From the NCBI RefSeq assembly GCF_023652955.1, contig NZ_JAKLOY010000001.1, positions 434,001 to 498,000 of the forward strand: DNA of 64,000 nt. Direction: 5' to 3'. Both the position numbers and the translations under genes were made by a program. Positions 35,225 to 43,065 of the stretch are shown here, piece after piece. The stretch comes from Geomonas sp. Red32 (GTDB lineage Bacteria; Desulfobacterota; Desulfuromonadia; Geobacterales; Geobacteraceae). The notes beneath the pieces were generated by a model that worked only from the letters and a program-made list of their open reading frames with translations, was not told the origin of the DNA and did no database searches. Numbering within the stretch: position 1 is the first letter of the stretch; each line of letters opens with the position of its first letter.

Positions 35225-36511
35225 TTACCCGCGCTTTTTGTGTTTTTGCTTCTTGGGCGCCGGGATTGCCTGGTCGCTGGAAATGACCGAGCAGGGGCCT
35301 GATTCCGGGCAGAATTCCACGGGGAAGGAGACGCGTTCGAAGGTGGCTGAGTGCCTGCCGGAGCCGGGGGACGTGGAGTGCCTTGGCTCAGGGCGCCAGA
35401 CGACGAAGTAGAGGTAGCCGGCTCCGGCAGCAACCGGCTTCACCACGCCGAGGAGGGCTTTGGCGGCAACCTCTTTGCCGAGCGTTACCCCTTTGGCCAA
35501 CTTGCCGAGATGGGAGTAAGTGCCAATCGTGGAATCATCGTGCAGGAGATCGATACTTTCTTGCGAGATGCCGACAACCCTTCCCTTCCTGGCCGCCAGG
35601 ATCTCGGTGCCGGCAGGGAGGTCGAAACTGATCGCGTGGAGGTCATAGGGGGAGGTGTGAGCCTTGTCGGCCACCGACGCATAGGCACGGACCTTGGGCC
35701 CGAATGGGAACCGGTATCCTTCGTGGCAGCGATGTTCAGCCGTGTACAGGCCGATACTCCACGAATAGGTATAGGAAAACCTCGAGCTGCCGCTCTTGTC
35801 CTTGGGACTTGAACGGACTATCACCTGGTCCGTGTTGGGGGGCACCGCTACATCCAGCGGCATTTGCTTGTCCAGCTCGACGTTCTCCGTCTTGTCCGGC
35901 AAGACGTCCATGGCAAGGGAAACGGGAGCAATACCGCGGTTGCACGCGGTGAGGTCATGGGAGGTGGTGGACGTCTCGTTCAGCAGGAAAGCTGGACGCT
36001 TGATTTCGACATCGCGGAGGGCGAAATCGTAGCCGTCCTTCGGTTCGGCGGGAATGGTGGCTGGCATGAGGTTCGGGGGGATCACGGCCGCGGAAGGTGC
36101 CGCGATTACAGGATCCGGCACGGTAGCCGGGGTCGAGGTCAAGACCGGGGTCGAGGCCTGGGCCGGAGCCTGGTCCTGCGCTGGGGCTGAGGCCGGGGCC
36201 GGAACCGGGGTCGAGATCTGGGCCGGTGGAACCTTATCCTCAGCCGGGACGAGGTTGAGAGCTTGTGCGTCGACCGGTTTCTCGGCCGCGGGAGCGTCTC
36301 CGAACTGAGCCACCCCCGTTCTGACCATGGCACGATTGCCGGTGCTCACCTTCGCAAAGTCCCCGCCCCGGTCCCATGGCAATTCCCCCTTTTCCAAAGG
36401 AGGCAGCGGCGCGCAGCCGGCGAGCGAGAGATAAGTGCCCACCAGCAGGATAAGGCTCTTGCCGCCAGTCACGGCCGTCCCGGCAAGTGAGGATGTTTTG
36501 CAGAGCCGCAT
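35225..36511 (-). CDS. Lipoprotein with Pro/Ala-rich linker and degenerate M23-like domain
   Basis: The 428-residue protein has a lipoprotein signal ending LSLAGC (cysteine about residue 33). A ~90-residue Pro/Ala/Thr-rich linker follows (repeated PAPASAPAQDQAPAQ-type stretches), then a beta-rich middle. The last ~180 residues resemble an M23/LytM fold: YRFPFGPKVRAYAS, FDLPAGTEILAARKGRVVG, GTYSHLGKLAKGVTLGKEV. The canonical HxxxD zinc motif is not intact, so it is probably a non-catalytic LytM-type protein. It ends in a Lys-rich tail. It lies seven bases after the gene at 36519 and is likely co-transcribed with it. Confidence 0.72.
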   Translation of the reverse strand: MRLCKTSSLAGTAVTGGKSLILLVGTYLSLAGCAPLPPLEKGELPWDRGGDFAKVSTGNRAMVRTGVAQFGDAPAAEKPVDAQALNLVPAEDKVPPAQISTPVPAPASAPAQDQAPAQASTPVLTSTPATVPDPVIAAPSAAVIPPNLMPATIPAEPKDGYDFALRDVEIKRPAFLLNETSTTSHDLTACNRGIAPVSLAMDVLPDKTENVELDKQMPLDVAVPPNTDQVIVRSSPKDKSGSSRFSYTYSWSIGLYTAEHRCHEGYRFPFGPKVRAYASVADKAHTSPYDLHAISFDLPAGTEILAARKGRVVGISQESIDLLHDDSTIGTYSHLGKLAKGVTLGKEVAAKALLGVVKPVAAGAGYLYFVVWRPEPRHSTSPGSGRHSATFERVSFPVEFCPESGPCSVISSDQAIPAPKKQKHKKRG

Positions 36512-36518
36512 GCCGAGG

Positions 36519-36977
36519 CTATTTCTCTACGAGCGACTGTTTGAGCTTTACCGCGTCGAGATACTTGGCCATTCCCTGCATGGCAACTCCCACTTCGGGG
36601 CTCGAAAAGAGCTCCCGACCGGCAACCTGGCCGAGCACGCCGAAGCTGCTCTCAAGGACCGATTTTCCTTCGAACTTGATCGCCTCGCGGGCCTGCGTGA
36701 CGCAGGAGTCGGTGAGCAGCCGCATGACGATGTCGGCCACCTGCTTGTTGGCGTTGTCGAGCTGCTCGGGAGAGACGGCGGTGATGGACTTCACCGCCGG
36801 ATGAAGGGAGCCCGCCGAGAAAAGCCAGACCACCAAGGCGCGGCGGTCCTCCACCGAGGTGGCCCCCACCATGCACCTGGCGAGATCGTCGGAATATACT
36901 CCCGCGAAACTCGTTACTTCGGTGACAAGCAGCAGCAACGCTCCCAGGACCGGTACAAGTACGTTTCTCACTTTCAT
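36519..36977 (-). CDS. Exported hypothetical protein (152 aa)
   Basis: The 152-residue protein starts MKVRNVLVPVLGALLLLVTE, a clear signal peptide ending near SFA. The mature part is helical with two cysteines (LARCMVGATSVEDRRALVVW and LLTDSCVTQAREAI) that could form a disulfide. I do not recognise the family. The start at 36977 is chosen for the signal peptide and the GGAGAGAG upstream; the longer frame adds an implausible leader. It is the first gene of a pair with the M23-like lipoprotein. Confidence 0.7.
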   Translation of the reverse strand: MKVRNVLVPVLGALLLLVTEVTSFAGVYSDDLARCMVGATSVEDRRALVVWLFSAGSLHPAVKSITAVSPEQLDNANKQVADIVMRLLTDSCVTQAREAIKFEGKSVLESSFGVLGQVAGRELFSSPEVGVAMQGMAKYLDAVKLKQSLVEK

Positions 36978-37080
36978 AGAGGGCTCTCTCCGTCGTTTGT
37001 CTATCAACACCAGCTCGTCAATACCCGCATTCCTATCAAATGCCGGTTCAGAAAGCAAACGCGAAGATCCGGCGAGTGAA

Positions 37081-37113
37081 AAAAGAAAAGGCGGGGTAGC
37101 ATTCCCGCCTTTT
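37081..37113 (-). terminator. Terminator after the serpin gene
   Basis: GGCGGG and CCCGCC arms around GTAGCATT (plus-strand reading), with T-runs on both sides: TTTTCCT on plus and TTTTCTTTTTT on minus. The minus reading ends the serpin transcript. Confidence 0.8.
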
Positions 37114-37140
37114 CCTGTTCCTGCCAATGGCTAAGTACCT

Positions 37141-38490
37141 CTACGAAAGAGACACCACCTTGCCGAGATAGAGAATGAGGCCGGTGGAGCGCTCCCGAAT
37201 GAGGAAAATGAACGGGTGGTCGACCACCATGGTCTGGGTCAGGGAGACGCCGCCCCCGGACGGGAAGGCGGAGGGTGCGCTCGTGGTGCGGCTGGGGGGG
37301 AGCGTCCCGGTGGCGACGGCGGTCACCGTCCCCCCCTCCGAGACGGAGACGTAGGCCTGGTGGAAGATGTCGCCGAGGTAGAGGTCGGTGACACCGTCGA
37401 TCTTGGAGAAGTCGGCCTGGCCGGAGGCAAACGCGCTGCTCATCCCCAGGCTCTGGAGGATGCTCTTCATGGCTGGCGACTGGCTGAAGGAGAACTTGGG
37501 GAGGGTAAGATCGACGGTGGTTGCGGAAAGTCCGCTAGTTATGCTGCTCAGCACCGCGGGGGTGAAGTTGTTCGCGAAGGTATCGAAGGTGCCGGCGGCA
37601 GGCTCGATGACCACCAGCGACAGGAGCCCCCCGGCGTAAGGGAGCTCGACCGCCTTATAGCCGGAGGTGCCGGTGTAGGGGAGCGACGAGAAGACCGTCT
37701 GCATCTGCGGCACCGAGGCGGTGGAACCGTTCCGGTTGTAAAAGGTTTTGTTGGCGGTGTTACTGGGGTTGAAGGGAGAGGCGAGGTCGGCCTCGAAAAG
37801 GGTGGCATTGGTGAGAACCATCCTGGTGGCCGCCGAGACCGAAGAGGCGGGAATCAGCCCCTGCACCAGGTTGTTGGTGTTTTGAGCCACCCAGTCGTTG
37901 ATGATGGTACTGGCGTTGGAGGCAGCGAAGTTGAGCTGGTGTATCCCTTCCCCGAAGTTGACGGCCAGGGTGTCGAGATAAGCGGAAAGCACCTTGGTGG
38001 TGTTCTGGGTCCAGATGGCGTTGGCGGTGACCAGGCTCGGGGTATGGAGCCCGTTGGTCAGGGTCGTGCCGGAAGTCTCGCTGGCGATCAAAAGATCCAG
38101 CTTGTCGAAGGCGGGATAGAGCAGGTCCGGCGACTGCGAGAAGGAGAGAGCCTGCTGGATCCCGGTGAAGGTCATCCCGTTGGCGCCAGGTGCGAGCAGC
38201 AGGAAGTTTCCGGTAATCCCGTAAGGGGAGAAAAAGGTGTTGTGGTTGAGGTTCGAGTCGAGCAGCGGGAAAGCCCGCAGCGCGAACGTGGTAGTTCCCG
38301 CCACGGCTGTCGAATAATCGGTGGCAACCACGGCCGGGGCAGTGTTGCGGGCAAGAGTCGAAACCGCGTAACTGTCTTTGGTGAGCGGAACATTGGCAGT
38401 GGGGGAAGACCCGCCTGAACCGCCGCAGCTCGCTAACAGACAAAGGCTCACCATACTGACAAAACTCACCGCCCATTTCTTCCCGATCAT
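37141..38490 (-). CDS. Lipoprotein serpin (serine protease inhibitor)
   Basis: The 449-residue protein has a lipoprotein signal with lipobox LASC (Cys22) and a Gly/Ser linker, then a complete serpin fold: NTFFSPYGITGNFLLLAPGA, TANAIW, INDWVAQNTNNLVQGLI, VLTNATLFEADL, AVELPYAGGLLSLVVIEP and the C-terminal DHPFIFLIRERSTGLILYLGKV. The reactive-centre hinge SEGGTVTAVAT (from residue 384) fits inhibitory serpins. Counting from P15 Gly387 puts Arg401 at P1, predicting a trypsin-like target. It is anchored to a membrane facing the periplasm or cell surface. AGGAGG precedes the ATG. Confidence 0.94.
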   Translation of the reverse strand: MIGKKWAVSFVSMVSLCLLASCGGSGGSSPTANVPLTKDSYAVSTLARNTAPAVVATDYSTAVAGTTTFALRAFPLLDSNLNHNTFFSPYGITGNFLLLAPGANGMTFTGIQQALSFSQSPDLLYPAFDKLDLLIASETSGTTLTNGLHTPSLVTANAIWTQNTTKVLSAYLDTLAVNFGEGIHQLNFAASNASTIINDWVAQNTNNLVQGLIPASSVSAATRMVLTNATLFEADLASPFNPSNTANKTFYNRNGSTASVPQMQTVFSSLPYTGTSGYKAVELPYAGGLLSLVVIEPAAGTFDTFANNFTPAVLSSITSGLSATTVDLTLPKFSFSQSPAMKSILQSLGMSSAFASGQADFSKIDGVTDLYLGDIFHQAYVSVSEGGTVTAVATGTLPPSRTTSAPSAFPSGGGVSLTQTMVVDHPFIFLIRERSTGLILYLGKVVSLS

Positions 38491-38858
38491 GACACCAGCC
38501 TCCTTTACTTCTGCAACAATTTATCGCGTAACGTCGCGAGATTGGGCCGCACTGTACCACACACTCTCACAGGCGGTCCACGAAAGAATCTAATGCCGTT
38601 TCTTTCTTTGCACTATGACGCCCGCCCCCATTTTTCCGGACACCCGCGGGAGCCGGCTTTCATTACCCGCTTCTCCCTCAGACCGTTGGACCGGAGAGAT
38701 CTCGGTACGGGGGACCGCCCCCTCTGTCCGTCATATCGAGCAGGTTGAGAACGACCAGCAACCCTCCAAAAACATTAAATTAATGAAGCCCGCTGCACCG
38801 GGCATGGCGCCCCTCCGGGGCTCAGACTGGTTGAGCTCCGGCGGTCCCGGCAAATGAT

Positions 38859-38875
38859 ATATCTCCAAGAGATAT
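38859..38875. promoter_or_regulatory. Candidate operator palindrome
   Basis: ATATCTC-CAA-GAGATAT, a perfect 7-bp inverted repeat 39 bases ahead of the -35 box of the CsgG-like gene. Confidence 0.45.
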
Positions 38876-38913
38876 TACCCCCAACTTTTTCCTAGGAGAA
38901 ATTCAGGAAATCG

Positions 38914-38942
38914 TTGACCTACGCTGACTTATATACTATATT
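38914..38942 (+). promoter_or_regulatory. Sigma-70 promoter of the first CsgG-like gene
   Basis: TTGACC (38914-38919), 17-base spacer, TATATT (38937-38942), 33 bases ahead of the ATG. Confidence 0.7.
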
Positions 38943-38975
38943 CCCCAATATTTCACTCAAGATGCAGGTGCAGGC

Positions 38976-40472
38976 ATGGCAACCGGAAAAACGATAAAAC
39001 ACATTTTGCTCACCGTGATGATCCTGCTGGTCGCATTGGTGGTTTCCAATGAGACCCAGGCCGCCGGATTCAGCAAACAAAAGCTCGCCGTGCTGGAGTT
39101 CGAGCAAAGCGGCAACCTTCCCAAGGACATCGGGAAGATGGTCGCCGAATGGCTCACCACCAGCCTGGTCGAGACCGGGCGCTTCGACACCATCGAGCGC
39201 AGCCTGCTCACCAAGCTGATCGAAGAACAGAAGATGAGCTCCTCGGGGCTCGTCGACCATAGCAGTGCCGCCCAGCTCGGCAAGATGTACGGCGTGAAAA
39301 CCGTCGTCACCGGGACGGTCATGAGCTTCGACAACAAGATCGAGATCAACGCCCGCATCATCAGCGTGGAGACCGGCTCCATACTCGCCACCGAGAAGGT
39401 GATCGGCGGCTCGGTGAGCGACCTCCGTTCCAAGGTCGACGAAATCGCCGACATGATCAACCAGGCCTTCCCTCTCTACGGCTACATCGTCCGGCGCCAG
39501 GGGAAGACGGTGACCATTGACCTCGGGCGCATCCACGGCGTCAAGGTCGGGATGAAGATGCTCGTCTACATCAAAGGGGAGCCGATCAGGAGCAAGACCG
39601 GCGAGGTCATCGACGAGGAGATCATCGAGAAGGGACAGATCGTCATCAAGGAGGTCAAGGAAAAGGCCTCCATCGGCGAAGTCACCAACGAGAAGGAATA
39701 CAACTGCGTAAACGAGCTCTGCCAGATCCGCGGCCTGAAGAAAGACGAGGACGAGCGGCTGGAGACCGAGAACCGGATCCAGGAGCAGGAGGAGCAAAAG
39801 CGCAGGGCCGAGGCGCTCAAGCAGGCCGAAATCGACAGGCGGCTTGCCGAGGAGGCCCGCAAGAAGAAGGAAGAGGAGCTGCGCGCCCGGGCGGCCGAAG
39901 AGGAACTGCACCGCAAGGAAGCCGCCATCAGGGCGGCCGAAGAGGAATCCGCCAGGAAGGCCGCCGAAGAGGCCCAGCGCCAGAAGGAGCTCGAGGAGAC
40001 CAAGAAAGCGGCCCTCGAGGAGGCCCGCCGCAAGAGGGACGCGGAGCTTCTCAAGCGCAAGAAGACCGAAGAGGAGCTGCGCAAGGCCCGGGAGGAGAAG
40101 GAGCGCAAGGAACTCGACGACGCCATCACCGAACGCCGGCGGGCGCTCGCCAAGGAGCGCGAGGAACGTGAGGCCAAGGAACGCCAGGACGCCGAGCGGG
40201 CAGCAGCAGCCGAACGTGCCGATAAAGACCGGGCAGCCGCCGCCCAGCGTGCCGAAAAAGACCGCGCTGCCGCCGCCGAGAAGGCCGAGAAGGAGCGGGT
40301 CGCTGCGGCCGAGAAGACCGCCAGGGAGCGGAGAAAATCGGACGACGACTGGCGCGAAAGGCTGCGGAAGGCGAAGGAGCGCAAGGCCGAAGACGAGCGC
40401 AAGGCCGCCGAAGAAGAGAAGGCGAAAAACAAGGAAAACAACAACATGAACGTCATCGTGCCGAGCTTCTAA
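38976..40472 (+). CDS. CsgG/FlgO-like exported protein with long coiled-coil tail (paralogue 1)
   Basis: The 498-residue protein has a signal peptide (HILLTVMILLVALVVS, cleavage near ETQAA) without a lipobox cysteine. A CsgG-like domain follows (residues ~35-170: KLAVLEFEQSGNLPKDIGKM, SLVETGRFDTIERSLLTKLI, KTVVTGTVMSF, EINARIISVETGSIL). Next is a beta-rich domain (GYIVRRQGKTVTIDLGRIHG ...) to ~245. The last 250 residues are Ala/Glu/Lys/Arg-rich coiled coil resembling TolA, ending IVPSF. CsgG proteins form outer-membrane export channels, but lack of lipidation makes a periplasmic role likelier. Its twin lies 480 bases downstream. Confidence 0.8.
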   Translation: MATGKTIKHILLTVMILLVALVVSNETQAAGFSKQKLAVLEFEQSGNLPKDIGKMVAEWLTTSLVETGRFDTIERSLLTKLIEEQKMSSSGLVDHSSAAQLGKMYGVKTVVTGTVMSFDNKIEINARIISVETGSILATEKVIGGSVSDLRSKVDEIADMINQAFPLYGYIVRRQGKTVTIDLGRIHGVKVGMKMLVYIKGEPIRSKTGEVIDEEIIEKGQIVIKEVKEKASIGEVTNEKEYNCVNELCQIRGLKKDEDERLETENRIQEQEEQKRRAEALKQAEIDRRLAEEARKKKEEELRARAAEEELHRKEAAIRAAEEESARKAAEEAQRQKELEETKKAALEEARRKRDAELLKRKKTEEELRKAREEKERKELDDAITERRRALAKEREEREAKERQDAERAAAAERADKDRAAAAQRAEKDRAAAAEKAEKERVAAAEKTARERRKSDDDWRERLRKAKERKAEDERKAAEEEKAKNKENNNMNVIVPSF

Positions 40473-40513
40473 AGGTATCTTCCGCCCGGCGAGGATGCGG
40501 GGGACCATACCCG

Positions 40514-40549
40514 AAAGGCAGCGCCCGCAATGGACGCTGCCTTTTTTTC
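40514..40549 (+). terminator. Rho-independent terminator after paralogue 1
   Basis: AAAGGCAGCG and CGCTGCCTTT arms with a short loop, followed by a run of T. Confidence 0.92.
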
Positions 40550-40891
40550 TGTCTCAACGATGCAACGTCCAGTCTCAAATCAGTGGACGCGTACTTTCTC
40601 CGGTATTACCGGTGGCGATCCACATATATGAAAAGCACACTGAGTCAGTATCAACCGGCGGTTAAGACTCCGGTGAAGAAAGCGGCGCAGTTGTCCGTCT
40701 AACATGGAACGGGAAACGAATAAAAATTTAGTATTTCGGCCTGCTTCTTTTTGACAAGCCCACTGTTTCGTAGTAATCTGCACGCCAAAATTGTACCGTA
40801 TACAACATAATCCCTCATACGCCTTCCATCCCTTGACTCACCGCGATTGGGTGATACTTTCTTACCACAGGCGTCGCTGAATAAGGCTTTG

Positions 40892-40928
40892 CAATAGCAG
40901 GCACGAATAAGTGGAAATACTGCTATTG
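40892..40928 (+). promoter_or_regulatory. 9-bp inverted repeat in the leader of paralogue 2
   Basis: CAATAGCAG and CTGCTATTG are perfect inverses separated by 19 bases, 26 bases ahead of the ATG at 40955. It may be an operator or a leader hairpin that affects translation. Confidence 0.45.
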
Positions 40929-40954
40929 GCAACGACAATTAAGGAAGTGGCGCC

Positions 40955-42163
40955 ATGAAAATCAAGACTCTCATCACTCTGGCAATAATTAGCATAGTCT
41001 CACTCCTGTCGACGGAAGCGCGCGCCGAATTCAAAAAGACAAAAATCGCCGTGCTCGAATTTCAGACCCAGGGGAGCACCGAATCGGCGGATATGGGAAG
41101 GATCGTCGCCGAATGGCTGGTGACCAGCATGGTGGAGACCGGCCGCTTCGACGTCATCGAGCGCCGGCTGTTGCAGAAGATCCTCGAGGAGAGGAAACTC
41201 GCCACCTCCGGCCTCGTCGACACCCAGAGCATCACCCAGCTCGGTAAGCTCCTCGGTGTCAAGACGGTCGTCACCGGGACGGTGCTCTATTTCGGCGGGG
41301 CCGTGGAGATCAACGCCCGGCTGATCAGCGTGGAGACCGGCTCCATCGTGGCCGCCGAGACAGTCAAGTCGGCCAACACCTCGAAACTCAACGAGCTCAT
41401 CCCGCAGATCGCCGAGAAAATCGTGCAGGCCTTCCCGCTCGAAGGGTATGTGGTGCAAAGGACCAAGTCCAAGGTGGTGCTCGACCTGGGCAAGATGCAT
41501 GGCCTCAAGCCGGGGATGAGGTTCCAGGTGTTCAAGGAAGGGGAGACCATCAGGCATCCCAAGACCGGCGAGGTACTCGAGGTCGAGACCATAAACATCG
41601 GGGAACTGCTGGTCACCGAGGTCAAGGAGAAGACCTCCTACGCGGAGATCACCCAGGAGGTCTCGCCCGGGGCCGTCTCTTACGGCCACATGGTCCGCGC
41701 CATGATCCGCAGCGACGGCAACGAGTTCGCCAACGCGCTGCAAAAGAGCAAGGAGGCCGACGAAAAGGCTCAAAAGGCCTCCCAGGAGAAGGAAGAGGCC
41801 GAGCGGCAGGCCGAGCAGTCGGCCAGGGGGAAGGAGGAGGCCGATCTCAAGGCGCAGCAGGCCGCCAAGGAGAAAGAGGAAGCCGAGCTGCGCGCGCAGC
41901 AGGCTGCCCAGGAGAAGGCCGAGGCCGAGCGCAAGGCCCAGCAGGCCAACCGGGAAAAGGCCGAGACCGAGCGGCTGTCCGCCGAGAGGGCGAGGAAGAT
42001 GGATGCTGAGAAGCAGGCGCTGGAGAAGCACGCCGAACAGCAGCGGAGGGAGATGATGTTGCGGCTCGAAAAGCAAAGACGCGAGCTCGAGGATTACAAA
42101 CGCTCCATTGAGGAAAAAGCGATCGAGAAGAAGGCCACCGACTTCATCCCCCCCTCCTTCTGA
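40955..42163 (+). CDS. CsgG/FlgO-like exported protein with coiled-coil tail (paralogue 2)
   Basis: The 402-residue twin of the preceding gene has a signal peptide (IAIISIVSLLSTEARA-type, cleavage after ARA, no lipobox). Its CsgG-like domain is closely similar to the twin's (KIAVLEFQTQGSTESADMGR, SMVETGRFDVIERRLLQKIL, KTVVTGTVLYF, EINARLISVETGSIV). The same beta-rich middle follows (GYVVQRTKSKVVLDLGKMHG). The tail is a shorter Glu/Ala/Gln/Lys coiled coil with repeats of the type QQAAKEKEEAELRA, ending FIPPSF. The shared terminal PSF suggests a conserved contact site. An outer-membrane barrel gene follows. Confidence 0.82.
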   Translation: MKIKTLITLAIISIVSLLSTEARAEFKKTKIAVLEFQTQGSTESADMGRIVAEWLVTSMVETGRFDVIERRLLQKILEERKLATSGLVDTQSITQLGKLLGVKTVVTGTVLYFGGAVEINARLISVETGSIVAAETVKSANTSKLNELIPQIAEKIVQAFPLEGYVVQRTKSKVVLDLGKMHGLKPGMRFQVFKEGETIRHPKTGEVLEVETINIGELLVTEVKEKTSYAEITQEVSPGAVSYGHMVRAMIRSDGNEFANALQKSKEADEKAQKASQEKEEAERQAEQSARGKEEADLKAQQAAKEKEEAELRAQQAAQEKAEAERKAQQANREKAETERLSAERARKMDAEKQALEKHAEQQRREMMLRLEKQRRELEDYKRSIEEKAIEKKATDFIPPSF

Positions 42164-42249
42164 TCTCGGCAGCACCTGTTATAGCCCGACGCCGCCTGGC
42201 GGTGTCGATTTGTTCACTGGGAAATAGTCACCAGCACAAGGAGGGAAAC

Positions 42250-42981
42250 ATGAAAAGCATGAAACTTGTCGTATCGTTAGCCGCACTGTTCGTCATGGCA
42301 CTTGCCACCGTGGCCTCTGCCGAAGGGATGCCCCGTCTGCTGCCGGGCTCCGACCTCGCCGTCGTTCTCGGCTACAAGGCCTGGGTCGCCGACTGGAAGG
42401 ACTCCGACGAAGCAGCCAACAACACCCAGTACAGCTCCGGCACCGAGGTAATCAACATCCCGGTGTTGAGTGTCAAGTACAAGGATTTCTTCGTAGGCGG
42501 CAGCTACCTCCCGGAAACCACCTTCAAGCTCGCCGACAACGCCGGCGGCACCCCGTTCGTCTTTAACGCCAAGCGCTCCGAGTGGGACGCCTCGGCCGGC
42601 TACTATGTGGTCCCCTCCGTCGCGGTGACCCTCGGCTACAAGAGCATCACCCAGGAGTTCCCGAACAGCAAGTACGAGTTCGGCGGCCCCACCCTTGGCC
42701 TCTCCGGCAAGGCTGACATCGCCTACGGCCTCGGCCTTTACAGCAACGCAGGCTTCGGTTACCTCTCCGCCGAGCGGAAGGCCGACGGCCTCAAGGGTCA
42801 CTCCAACTACTTCCTGGGCGAGACCGGCCTTTCCTACAAGCCGGCTACCCTGCCGCTCTCCCTTCAGGTCGGCTACCGTATCCAGTACGTCGATACCAAG
42901 TACGACGCCAATAACACCGGCGCCACCGAGAACACCGACATCACCCGCGGCCTCGTCGCCGGCATCAACCTGATCTTCTAG
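42250..42981 (+). CDS. Outer-membrane beta-barrel protein
   Basis: The 243-residue protein has a clean signal peptide (MKSMKLVVSLAALFVMALAT ... VASA|EG). Amphipathic strands follow, rich in Tyr/Gly (VVLGYKAWVADW, VPSVAVTLGYKSITQEF, GLYSNAGFGYLSAERKADG), and the last residue is Phe (GLVAGINLIF), typical of barrels inserted by BamA. About eight strands are likely. GGAGGGAAAC precedes the ATG. Its place just after the twin CsgG-like genes suggests, but does not prove, a joint envelope function. It ends at a strong terminator. Confidence 0.85.
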   Translation: MKSMKLVVSLAALFVMALATVASAEGMPRLLPGSDLAVVLGYKAWVADWKDSDEAANNTQYSSGTEVINIPVLSVKYKDFFVGGSYLPETTFKLADNAGGTPFVFNAKRSEWDASAGYYVVPSVAVTLGYKSITQEFPNSKYEFGGPTLGLSGKADIAYGLGLYSNAGFGYLSAERKADGLKGHSNYFLGETGLSYKPATLPLSLQVGYRIQYVDTKYDANNTGATENTDITRGLVAGINLIF

Positions 42982-43003
42982 ACCGGCCCTGCCAGACACA
43001 AAA

Positions 43004-43042
43004 AGACCGGCCCTCCTCGATGGGGGGCCGGTCTTTTTTTTT
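43004..43042 (+). terminator. Rho-independent terminator after the barrel gene
   Basis: GACCGGCCC and GGGCCGGTC arms followed by nine T, with an A-run on the 5' side that could also serve the convergent gene. Confidence 0.95.
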
Positions 43043-43065
43043 GGTTCCGGGAATGGAGCGAAAGA

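Larger units (their letters stand above)
38491..38975. other. Intergenic region between divergent serpin and CsgG-like genes
   Basis: About 485 bases, AT-richer towards the right. It holds a 17-bp palindromic site (38859-38875) and a good promoter (38914-38942) for the CsgG-like gene. Nothing else convincing was seen. Confidence 0.6.
40473..40954. other. Intergenic region between the CsgG-like twins
   Basis: It holds the terminator at 40514-40549, then about 350 AT-rich bases and a 9-bp inverted repeat at 40892-40928. The AT-rich part has no convincing gene; a 67-codon minus-strand frame at 40580-40783 lacks protein features. The base composition differs sharply from the surrounding genes. 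Confidence 0.5.

Noticed and set aside
40580-40783. 67-codon minus-strand frame between the CsgG-like twins
   Set aside because: No ribosome site, AT-rich non-coding composition, no protein features.
40473-40954. Possible GEMM (c-di-GMP) riboswitch before the second CsgG-like gene
   Set aside because: The conserved GEMM core sequences are absent.
42250-42981. Acyloxyacyl hydrolase or OmpW-like assignment of the barrel protein
   Set aside because: No catalytic or family-specific motif could be seen, so only a generic barrel call is supported.
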